This document shows, in pieces, positions 43,549-50,432 of a stretch of 64,000 nt of DNA. Position numbers and translations under genes: made by a program. A model generated the notes under the pieces. The model had not been told where the DNA came from and did not search any database. It saw only the letters and a list, made by a program, of their open reading frames with translations. Each line of letters starts with the position of its first letter. Position 1 is the stretch's first letter. This DNA comes from Flavobacterium stagni (GTDB taxonomy: Bacteria > Bacteroidota > Bacteroidia > Flavobacteriales > Flavobacteriaceae), in the NCBI RefSeq assembly GCF_004122105.1, contig NZ_SBKN01000001.1, forward strand, positions 682,001 through 746,000, given 5' to 3'.

Positions 43549-43574
43549 ATATATGTAAAATATTTTGCATATAT
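43549..43574. promoter_or_regulatory. 26-bp near-perfect palindrome before the restriction-modification genes
   Basis: ATATATG-T-AAAATATTTT-G-CATATAT is symmetrical except for one central T/G pair. It lies 42 bp before the ATG of the DUF6471-like gene, where a controller-protein operator or promoter would be expected. Confidence 0.6.
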
Positions 43575-43615
43575 GAAAATAAATTGTTAGTATTGCAAAT
43601 ATAAATTCATCAATT

Positions 43616-43903
43616 ATGGTAAGTTGGAATGATAAAGTCAAAAGACTTCTTAAATCTGAACTAGTGAAACGCGGTGTTTCTAACACTGATTTGGCTATTC
43701 TCTTGAATGAAATTGGTGTCCACGAAACTAAAGCAAGTATTGATAGTAAAATTAGTCGAGGAAGTTTTAGTGCATGCTTTTTCATACAATGTCTATCAGT
43801 AATTGGATGTTCAAAAATTGAAATCGAAGAGTTAGAGTCTTCAATATTAATTGCTGCTGAGCCAAGTGTCGAATATTATAAAAAATCAAGTAATGGAAAC
43901 TAG
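43616..43903 (+). CDS. Small DUF6471-like protein of the R-M island
   Basis: A 95-aa protein: WNDKVKRLLKSELVKRGVSNTDLAILLNEIGVHETKASIDSKISRGSFSACFFIQCLSVIG. This looks like the DUF6471 family: a helix-turn-helix-like N-terminal half (LVKRGVSNTDLAILLNEIG) and the KISRGSFSAxFFIQ block. The stop lies 11 bp inside the methyltransferase start, so they are coupled. Position and size suggest a controller-type regulator of the R-M genes; this is inference. The sequence is very AT-rich, like the rest of the island. Confidence 0.72.
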   Translation: MVSWNDKVKRLLKSELVKRGVSNTDLAILLNEIGVHETKASIDSKISRGSFSACFFIQCLSVIGCSKIEIEELESSILIAAEPSVEYYKKSSNGN

Positions 43904-45257
43904 AAAAATTAAATTCATTGATTTATTTGCAGGACTAGGCGGAATCAGGCTTGGTTTTGAAAATGTTTTTAATAGATTAGGTTATAATACTGAATGTGTA
44001 ATGACTTCTGAAATTAAACCTTATGCAGTTAAAACTCTTAAACATAATTTTAAACATAATTTTTTAGCTGGTGATATTTTTGATGTTAGTAATGAATTTA
44101 TTCCTGATTTTGATTTTTTGCTTGGGGGATTTCCTTGTCAGCCTTTTAGTTCCGGAGGAAAAAGACAAGGTTTTCAAGATACTAGAGGAACATTATTTTT
44201 TGAGATTGAACGTATTTTACGAAATAAGAAACCGTATGGTTTTATTCTTGAAAATGTAGAAGGTCTTGTAAAACATGATTTAGAAAACAAGAATGATGAA
44301 ATTGGTAGAACTCTGTCAACGATTTTATATGTCCTTGAAAAGGATCTTGGGTATAAGGTTTCTTGGAGAGTATTTGATTCAATTGAGTTTGGTCTACCGC
44401 AGTCACGAAAACGTATTTTCATTGTCGGAACAAGAAATAGTAAAGTTGAATTGCATGGAAATGAGCCAAAGTTTTCAAAGCTTGAAAGTATTTTAGAAAA
44501 AGGTCTTGAAACTATAAAGTCAGACTTCACAGAAAAACTATTGTCGCTCTTTGAAATAGAAGATTTATTTGGTAAATCTATAAAAGACAAACGTGGTGGT
44601 GATAATAATATACATAGCTGGGATATAGGAATCAAAGGCGAGGTTAATGATGAACAATGTATACTTCTAAATAAGTTATTCAAGGAAAGACGAAAAAAGC
44701 AATGGGCTATTGAAATAGGTATTGACTGGATGGACGGTATGGCCTTAACACTTGAACAAATAAATACTTTTATAAATAAACCTAAATATGAATTAAAGTT
44801 AATGCTAGACGACTTGGTTAATAAAGGTTATTTGAAATTCGAATACCCAAAAAAATTAGTAAAAGAACAATTTTCAAATGGGATTAAATCATATAGAGTC
44901 TATGATACAACTAAACCAAAAGGTTACAATATTGTAACAGGAAAATTAAGTTTTGAAATAAATAAAATTCTTGATCCAAATGATATTGCTCCTACTTTGG
45001 TAGCCACTGATGTTTCTCGACTTGCTGTTCCAGACGGTAATGGATTAAGACGTTTAACTATACGTGAAGGATTGCGTTTATTTGGTTATCCAGAATGGTA
45101 CGAGATACCAACAAAAGAATATGATGCTTTTGATTTGTTAGGGAACACCGTTGCAATTCCAGTAGTAGAATTCGTGAGTTCAAGAATAGCGGATGTTTTG
45201 AGTCATGAATTTATGGTATTGGATAAAACTCATTCAAAACTTCATCAAGTACATTAA
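43893..45257 (+). CDS. C5 cytosine DNA methyltransferase
   Basis: A 454-aa DNA (cytosine-5) methyltransferase, starting METRKIKFIDLFAGLGGIRLGFE (motif I FAGLGG). Motif IV is LLGGFPCQPFSSGGKRQGF with the catalytic PCQ Cys. Motif VI is FILENVEGLV and motif VIII is PQSRKRIFIVGT. A target-recognition region of some 150 residues follows, then LFGYPEWYEI and motif X GNTVAIPVVEFV. All catalytic motifs are intact, so it should be active; the specificity cannot be read. An upstream ATG at 43851 would add 14 residues inside the previous gene. Its 3' end overlaps the convergent endonuclease gene by 47 bp. Confidence 0.93.
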   Translation: METRKIKFIDLFAGLGGIRLGFENVFNRLGYNTECVMTSEIKPYAVKTLKHNFKHNFLAGDIFDVSNEFIPDFDFLLGGFPCQPFSSGGKRQGFQDTRGTLFFEIERILRNKKPYGFILENVEGLVKHDLENKNDEIGRTLSTILYVLEKDLGYKVSWRVFDSIEFGLPQSRKRIFIVGTRNSKVELHGNEPKFSKLESILEKGLETIKSDFTEKLLSLFEIEDLFGKSIKDKRGGDNNIHSWDIGIKGEVNDEQCILLNKLFKERRKKQWAIEIGIDWMDGMALTLEQINTFINKPKYELKLMLDDLVNKGYLKFEYPKKLVKEQFSNGIKSYRVYDTTKPKGYNIVTGKLSFEINKILDPNDIAPTLVATDVSRLAVPDGNGLRRLTIREGLRLFGYPEWYEIPTKEYDAFDLLGNTVAIPVVEFVSSRIADVLSHEFMVLDKTHSKLHQVH

Positions 45258-46155
45258 GATTTCTTTGGTTAAACACATAGTCACTCGAAACATAAATACG
45301 GTGTAAGTCATTTTGTCTTCCAACCCATCCAAAGCCATCACAATAGTTTAATAATATTATTTTATTCGCTCTATGATTCGCATTATGTCTCTGTAGAGTG
45401 CTATAAAATTCAACAAGTTGATCTGCTCTTTTTGATTGACCACTACCTGTAGTTATATTGTATGATGATTCAATTAAAATTATAGGAGCTTCTACACTTG
45501 GAATGAGGAAATCAATGTTTTTGTTTAGTAAAGGAAATTCTTTCTGAATTTCATATTTGAGAGTTGGATTAATTGAATCATGATAATTGTCAAGTCTAGA
45601 TTTAATAATTCTTTCAACATGTGCGCCAACTTCATTAGAATATTTGCCTTGAATCTCATTATCATTGAGTATTCTTTCAACATATTTAAAGTCCTTTAAA
45701 TCCTCTATAAACTCTTTTTCAGTTAATTTGAAATTTCTCATGTAGTATAGAGGAATTTCAATACCGATTCTTGATTTTCTACCATTAATAAAAAAATCTA
45801 TTATCAAATTTCTAAATTCTATATCATCTTGTATAGTTCTGCTTATTCGTTTTACGTCCCATTCAGTTCGAAATTCTTCACTATTAAATCTGTATCTTAT
45901 CAAAGAAACAACTCTTTTAAGACGTTCCTCCGAAAGTCCTATTAATGATACAAATGCTTTTAGCTTTTCATAAGCAGAAAATTCAGTATCTTCTGTTAAA
46001 AAACGTGTTAACATTTCACTGTTAGAAAATTGGAAACAATTATCATTAATATGATTAGTTATTGGTTCAATTGAAAATAAAAAATTATTGTCAAAATTAT
46101 CATCTATCATAAATGACATACTGTTTTTCCAATCTTCAAATGATATCTTATTCAT
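45211..46155 (-). CDS. Probable type II restriction endonuclease
   Basis: A 314-aa protein encoded tail-to-tail with the methyltransferase. NIDFLIPSVEAPIILIESSYNITTGSGQSKRADQLVEFY (about residues 213-252) has the spacing of a PD-(D/E)xK-type catalytic site, D...(E)xS. It resembles the DpnII-like group of endonucleases, in which the third catalytic residue is not Lys. The rest is helical, AT-rich in codons, and not otherwise recognisable. Position beside an intact methyltransferase and the 47-bp 3' overlap support the call. The exact family is uncertain. Confidence 0.72.
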   Translation of the reverse strand: MNKISFEDWKNSMSFMIDDNFDNNFLFSIEPITNHINDNCFQFSNSEMLTRFLTEDTEFSAYEKLKAFVSLIGLSEERLKRVVSLIRYRFNSEEFRTEWDVKRISRTIQDDIEFRNLIIDFFINGRKSRIGIEIPLYYMRNFKLTEKEFIEDLKDFKYVERILNDNEIQGKYSNEVGAHVERIIKSRLDNYHDSINPTLKYEIQKEFPLLNKNIDFLIPSVEAPIILIESSYNITTGSGQSKRADQLVEFYSTLQRHNANHRANKIILLNYCDGFGWVGRQNDLHRIYVSSDYVFNQRNLNVLDEVLNEFYPIP

Positions 46156-46170
46156 AATATTTTATTTTGT

Positions 46171-46383
46171 TTACTTGATAATTATATTTACCATTTTAGA
46201 CTTTTTAAAATCCAAAATATTTTTGGCTTCACAGTTGAGGTTGAAATTATGGTTGTAGGTGTCAACCGCAGGTTTCCAATGGTCAAATCCATGTATAATT
46301 TTATATCCCATTTGTCTGAATCCCTCAGAAAATCCACCGGCTCCACAGAAAAAATCGATAACAGTTAATTGTTGATTTTGCAT
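46171..46383 (-). pseudogene. Truncated N-terminus of a second C5 cytosine methyltransferase
   Basis: From the ATG at 46383 the reading frame gives MQNQQLTVIDFFCGAGGFSEGFRQMGYKIIHGFDHWKPAVDTYNHNFNL. This is motif I (FFCGAGGFSEGF) and motif II of a C5 methyltransferase. The frame runs only to ILDFKKSKMVNIIIK and a stop, about 70 residues, with no PCQ motif. It differs clearly from the intact enzyme at 43893. It lies 15 bp upstream of the endonuclease gene on the same strand. It looks like the remnant of an earlier enzyme whose 3' part was replaced. Confidence 0.8.
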
Positions 46384-46519
46384 TCTAAATTGTAATGTAG
46401 TATTATGTAAATTCAATTAGGCTAATTATTTTGTAAATTTCAATAAAATACCAATTGCACAAATGCTAATACCTACGCAATTTTCAACAAAATAACTTTA
46501 AAAACCTATAGGAAAAACC

Positions 46520-46753
46520 CTAGTTATTAAAAGTGTTTTTCATATTCTCATATGCTTCATTAAATACTTTCCTTTCTAAACGGTGTAGTTCCCTCTCCAC
46601 ATCCCAGCCTTCAATAAACGTTTGGTCACTTAGGGAAACTTCTTCTCCATCTCGTGCTCGAGTGAGTATGTCAATTAAAGTAATGGTGCTACACGAATAA
46701 TAATTCGGATAAAATCGCTCTACAAAATCCCAGTCTATAGTGGTGGTTGCCAT
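46520..46753 (-). CDS. Small hypothetical protein
   Basis: A 77-aa acidic protein (MATTTIDWDFVERFYPNYYSCSTITLIDILTRARDGEEVSLSDQTFIEGW) with a helical C-terminus (VERELHRLERKVFNEAYENMKNTF). I recognise no family. It stands alone at the edge of the R-M island, with a TACTTTAG -7-like element about 20 bp upstream overlapping the hairpin at 46785. Confidence 0.5.
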   Translation of the reverse strand: MATTTIDWDFVERFYPNYYSCSTITLIDILTRARDGEEVSLSDQTFIEGWDVERELHRLERKVFNEAYENMKNTFNN

Positions 46754-46784
46754 GGTGTATATTTTATATCTCTAAAGTACAAAA

Positions 46785-46810
46785 AATCCCCCACACACCT
46801 GCAGGGGATT
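46785..46810 (-). terminator. Hairpin terminator (AATCCCC/GGGGATT), copy A
   Basis: A 7-bp stem with a 12-nt loop and a T-run on the minus strand. Nearly the same hairpin recurs at 46931. Confidence 0.55.
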
Positions 46811-46930
46811 ACAACTAACCAATCTTTTTAATTCTGTATGAAATGAAAGGGCAAACGGGGTTACTTTCACGGGGCAAAGAACGGGGAACAGCGTTAGGTT
46901 TAGGTAAAGACGGTGTGAAGTTTGTATAAA

Positions 46931-46958
46931 AAATCCCCCACATTGCTGCAGGGGATTT
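46931..46958 (-). terminator. Terminator of the second M13 peptidase (AAATCCCC/GGGGATTT), copy B
   Basis: An 8-bp stem with loop CACATTGCTGCA and T7 on the minus strand, after the M13 stop and the heptamer patch at 46966-47026. Confidence 0.75.
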
Positions 46959-46965
46959 CTTTAAG

Positions 46966-47026
46966 TTTCAAGTTTCAAGTTTCCGTCTTTCACGACTTAC
47001 GACTTTCAGACTTACGACTTACGACT
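46966..47026 (+). repeat. Heptamer repeat patch (TTTCAAG to CGACTTA)
   Basis: TTTCAAG-TTTCAAG-TTTCCGT-CTTTCAC-GACTTAC-GACTTTC-AGACTTA-CGACTTA-CGACTT, ending 5 bp before the M13 stop codon. Confidence 0.7.
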
Positions 47027-47030
47027 TCCC

Positions 47031-49049
47031 TTACCAAATCTTCACGCGTTGGTTCGGAGCGAGGTATAAGGAATCGCCGGGTTTTACGTTGAAGGCTTCA
47101 TAGAATTCGGGGATGTTGCGCACCACACCGTTGATACGGAACTTGGCCGGTGAATGCGGGTCGGCAGCAATCTGCGAACGGATGGCTTCTGGACGGGATT
47201 TGTCTAGCCAAACTTGACCCCAGCCTAAGAATACGCGTTGGATGCCCGTAAAGCCATCCATTTTAGGTGCTTCTTTGCCGTCTAAACTCATTTTATAGGC
47301 TTTGATCGCAATGCTTAATCCGCCCAAGTCACCAATGTTTTCTCCTAAAGTATATTGTCCGTTGACAAATAATTTAGGTAGAGCCTCAAAGCTGTTGTAT
47401 TGCGCTACTAAAGCACCGGTTTTCTTTTTAAATGCAGCTAAATCAGCTGGCGTCCACCAGTTGCGCAATTTACCGTCACCGTCAAAAGTACTTCCTTCGT
47501 CATCAAAACCGTGTCCAATTTCGTGACCAATTACTGCACCAATTCCGCCATAGTTTACGGCATCGTCAGCGTTCATATCAAAGAACGGCGGTTGTAAAAT
47601 AGCCGCTGGGAATACAATCTCGTTTAACGATGGGTTGTAATACGCATTTACCGTTTGTGGTGTCATGCCCCATTCGGTGCGGTCTACAGGTTTGCCCAAT
47701 TTGTCCAAATTGCGTTGGTATTCATAAGCGGCACAACGTTGCAGGTTGCCGTATAGGTCGTTTTTCGCAATGGTCAACGACGAGTAATCCCGCCATTTAT
47801 CTGGGTAGCCAATCTTAATCATGAACTTGTCTACTTTTTTCAAGGCTTCTTTCTTCGTAGTTGCACTCATCCAATCCAATTTTTGGATGCTTTCGGCATA
47901 CGCTTTCAACAGGTTTTTCACCATTACCGTCATGCGTTCTTTGGCTTCAGGCGAGAAATGTTTTTCCACATATAATTTTCCAATCATTTCGCCCAAACCA
48001 CCACTCACGGTTTGTACCGCACGTTTCCAGTCGTCGCGTTGTTTTTCGGTACCGTTTAATACTTTACCGTAAAATTCAAAGTTTTGGTTGTCCAAAGCCG
48101 TTGTTAAATAACCTGCAGCGCCGTCTAATACGGTCCATTTCAAGTAAGTTTTCCACGTAGCAATAGGGGTTGCTTTAATCAAAGCATCCAAGCTTTTCAT
48201 ATAGGAAGGCTGTGCAATCACAACCGTTTTTTCTTTACTCATACCTGCTTTTTCCAAGTAGGTTTTCATGTTGAAGTTGGGCATCAACGTTTTTAACGCT
48301 TCCAACGTCATCGGGTTGTTTAATTTCTTGGAATCGCGGTTGTCTTCTTTGCGCACATGAATGTTTGCTAGCGCCGTTTCCAAAGCCACAATAGTTTGTG
48401 CATCGGCTTTGGCGTTGGGGAATTGTGCCAAGGTCAACATTTTCTCCACATGTTGGGCATACGCCGCACGAATGCTCGTCATTTCAGGAGCTGTAGCAAT
48501 ATAGTAATCGCGATCGGGTAGTCCCAATCCGCTTTGCCAAGCCATGATTACATTTTTCGTTGGATCCACATAATCCGTATTGACAAAAACACCAAACGGC
48601 GCACGCGTTCCTTCACGGTTGGCAGCACCTAAGTAAGCCGCTAGTTGTTCGTTGTCTTTTAAAGCGTCGATTTTAGCCCACTCGGGTTGAATCGGACTCA
48701 AGCCTTTTGCATCACGGCCTTTGCGGTCCATGAATGAGGCGTAGAAGTCGCCAATCTTTTGTTCTTCAGAGCCGGCCGAACTGTTGCTTTTGGCAGCGGC
48801 TTGGATGATTTCTTTGACGTCTTTCTCGGATTTGTCCAACAACATATCAAAGGCACCATAAGCGGCTTTATCGGCAGGGATTTTGGTTTTACGGCTCCAA
48901 TTGCCGTTGACGTAGGCGTCAAAATTATCGCCCGGTTTCACCAACGTATCCATGTTGGCTTTGGTTATTCCGGAGTGTAAGGGTTCGCTCTTCTGGCACG
49001 AAGTGACCATAGTCATTAAGGCTAGAACCGGTAAGGTTAGTTTTTTCAT
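47031..49049 (-). CDS. M13 family metallopeptidase (copy 2, lipoprotein)
   Basis: A 672-aa zinc endopeptidase paralogous to the one at 16663. It has a lipoprotein signal (MKKLTLPVLALMTMVTSC) instead of a cleavable signal peptide. It carries PGDNFDAYVNGNWSRKTKIPADKAAYGAF, the zinc site VIGHEIGHGFDDEG with ENIGDLGGL, and the ending YLAPNQRVKIW. The lipid anchor implies membrane attachment. It probably acts in turnover of peptides at the envelope. Confidence 0.95.
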   Translation of the reverse strand: MKKLTLPVLALMTMVTSCQKSEPLHSGITKANMDTLVKPGDNFDAYVNGNWSRKTKIPADKAAYGAFDMLLDKSEKDVKEIIQAAAKSNSSAGSEEQKIGDFYASFMDRKGRDAKGLSPIQPEWAKIDALKDNEQLAAYLGAANREGTRAPFGVFVNTDYVDPTKNVIMAWQSGLGLPDRDYYIATAPEMTSIRAAYAQHVEKMLTLAQFPNAKADAQTIVALETALANIHVRKEDNRDSKKLNNPMTLEALKTLMPNFNMKTYLEKAGMSKEKTVVIAQPSYMKSLDALIKATPIATWKTYLKWTVLDGAAGYLTTALDNQNFEFYGKVLNGTEKQRDDWKRAVQTVSGGLGEMIGKLYVEKHFSPEAKERMTVMVKNLLKAYAESIQKLDWMSATTKKEALKKVDKFMIKIGYPDKWRDYSSLTIAKNDLYGNLQRCAAYEYQRNLDKLGKPVDRTEWGMTPQTVNAYYNPSLNEIVFPAAILQPPFFDMNADDAVNYGGIGAVIGHEIGHGFDDEGSTFDGDGKLRNWWTPADLAAFKKKTGALVAQYNSFEALPKLFVNGQYTLGENIGDLGGLSIAIKAYKMSLDGKEAPKMDGFTGIQRVFLGWGQVWLDKSRPEAIRSQIAADPHSPAKFRINGVVRNIPEFYEAFNVKPGDSLYLAPNQRVKIW

Positions 49050-49115
49050 AATCGGATTATTTAGTCGGATTGATTGAATAAGTAGGATTTTATGGAAAAA
49101 TGTTACAGTAAAGCT

Positions 49116-49147
49116 GCTGAGAGGCTGAGAGGCTGAGCTGCTGAGCC
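49116..49147 (+). repeat. Octamer repeat patch (GCTGAGAG)
   Basis: GCTGAGAG-GCTGAGAG-GCTGAGCT-GCTGAGCC, period 8, between the M13 and LacI genes. Confidence 0.7.
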
Positions 49148-49197
49148 ACTGTTCTCTGAAATAGTTATTAGTGACTAGTTATTAGTTTCTGCCTACC

Positions 49198-49246
49198 GAT
49201 TACTGATTACTGATTACTGCCTACTGATTACTGCCCACTGAATACT
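49198..49246 (+). repeat. Heptamer repeat patch (GATTACT)
   Basis: GATTACT three times, GCCTACT, GATTACT, GCCCACT, GAATACT: seven 7-bp units ending 4 bp from the lacI-family stop. Confidence 0.75.
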
Positions 49247-49250
49247 GCTC

Positions 49251-50273
49251 CTAAGCTCTCGTCGATTCCCGCTCTATAATTTGCGTTTCAAGACGTACCG
49301 TTTTGGGTTCCATACTGCGGTTTTCTTTGCGGGCATTCATTTCTTCCAATAATAAATTAAAAGCGGCCACGCCCATGTCGTAACTGGGTTGTTCAACGGT
49401 GCTTAAGGATGGCGTGATGACTTGCGACATGAACCAGTTACTAAATCCGATGACTTTGATTTGTTGCGGTACCTTGATGTTGTTTTCATTGAAATAGGCC
49501 AATACGCCCACAGCGACCAAGTCGGTAATACAGAAAATACCGTCCACATCGGGATGGTCTTTGATGATTTGTGCGGCGAATTCTTTACCTTCTTCGAAAG
49601 AAACCCGACTACAGGTGTAGACCAAAGAAGGGTCGAAGGGAATATCGTGTTTTTCCAATCCTTTTTTATAGCCCAAAAAACGGTCGATGGCATTTTGCGG
49701 ATTTACGGGTCCGCGAATGTGTGCAATTTTCGTACAGCCTTTGGAAATCAGATGGGCTGTGGCTTCGAGGGCGGCTTTTTGGTCGTCGATAATGACTTTG
49801 GAGCTATTTAATAACTTGGAGATTTTGTCAAATTGAACAAAGGGAACGCCACGGCGAAGGAGTTCTTTCAAATGTTCGTCGTCGTTGGATTCATTGGATA
49901 ACGACATCACAATACCGTCCACGCGTTTGTTGAGCAACAATTCCACCTGACTCTTTTCCATCACCACGGATTCGCTGGATTGTTGGATAATAACGAGGTA
50001 GCCGTTCTTTTCGGCTTCGGCCACAATACCGTCAATGACACTGGAGAAAAAGTGGTGCACCAATTCGGGAATAATCACCCCGATGGTTTTGGACTCTTTG
50101 GTGCGAAGGTTCACGGCAAACGAATTGGGCGTGTATTGCAACTGATGCGCAAGGTCATGCACGGCCTTGCGGGTTTTGTCGCTTACATCCGGATAATTCT
50201 TTAATGCTTTGGAAACCGTAGTAATGGAAATGCCTAAGGTTTCGGCAATTTGTTTGAGTGTCGCTTCTTTCAT
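49251..50273 (-). CDS. LacI family transcriptional regulator
   Basis: A 340-aa sugar-responsive repressor. From the ATG at 50273 it starts MKEATLKQIAETLGISITTVSKALKNYPDVSDKTRKAV, a perfect LacI helix-turn-helix and hinge. The periplasmic-binding-protein-like sensor domain begins TIGVIIPELVHHFFSSVIDGI. A longer frame to 50375 would run through the operator palindromes and is rejected. It is divergent from the TonB receptor gene. The two CGAAAACGTTTTCG palindromes lie 38 and 59 bp upstream of its start, so autoregulation and control of the receptor operon are likely. Confidence 0.94.
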   Translation of the reverse strand: MKEATLKQIAETLGISITTVSKALKNYPDVSDKTRKAVHDLAHQLQYTPNSFAVNLRTKESKTIGVIIPELVHHFFSSVIDGIVAEAEKNGYLVIIQQSSESVVMEKSQVELLLNKRVDGIVMSLSNESNDDEHLKELLRRGVPFVQFDKISKLLNSSKVIIDDQKAALEATAHLISKGCTKIAHIRGPVNPQNAIDRFLGYKKGLEKHDIPFDPSLVYTCSRVSFEEGKEFAAQIIKDHPDVDGIFCITDLVAVGVLAYFNENNIKVPQQIKVIGFSNWFMSQVITPSLSTVEQPSYDMGVAAFNLLLEEMNARKENRSMEPKTVRLETQIIERESTRA

Positions 50274-50310
50274 TGTAACAAATATGGTGAAAAAAATCGA
50301 TTTCGGAAAT

Positions 50311-50345
50311 CGAAAACGTTTTCGGTATTTTCGAAAACGTTTTCG
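50311..50345. promoter_or_regulatory. Double LacI-type operator
   Basis: Two identical 14-bp palindromes CGAAAACGTTTTCG at 50311-50324 and 50332-50345, both followed by GGT. They are 21 bp apart (about two helical turns), so both bind on the same face. They lie between the divergent LacI gene and the TonB receptor. A central CG step and A-rich arms are typical of LacI-family operators. Confidence 0.85.
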
Positions 50346-50432
50346 GTGCGAAATTCTTAATATTCTGTTAACCAAAAAATTAATTTCGAAATAATAATCA
50401 ACTCAAATTAATAATCAATTAAAAACTGAAAA

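Noticed and set aside
50274..50375. N-terminal extension of the LacI regulator
   Set aside because: It is translated operator DNA, Arg/Phe-rich, ahead of a textbook LacI N-terminus.
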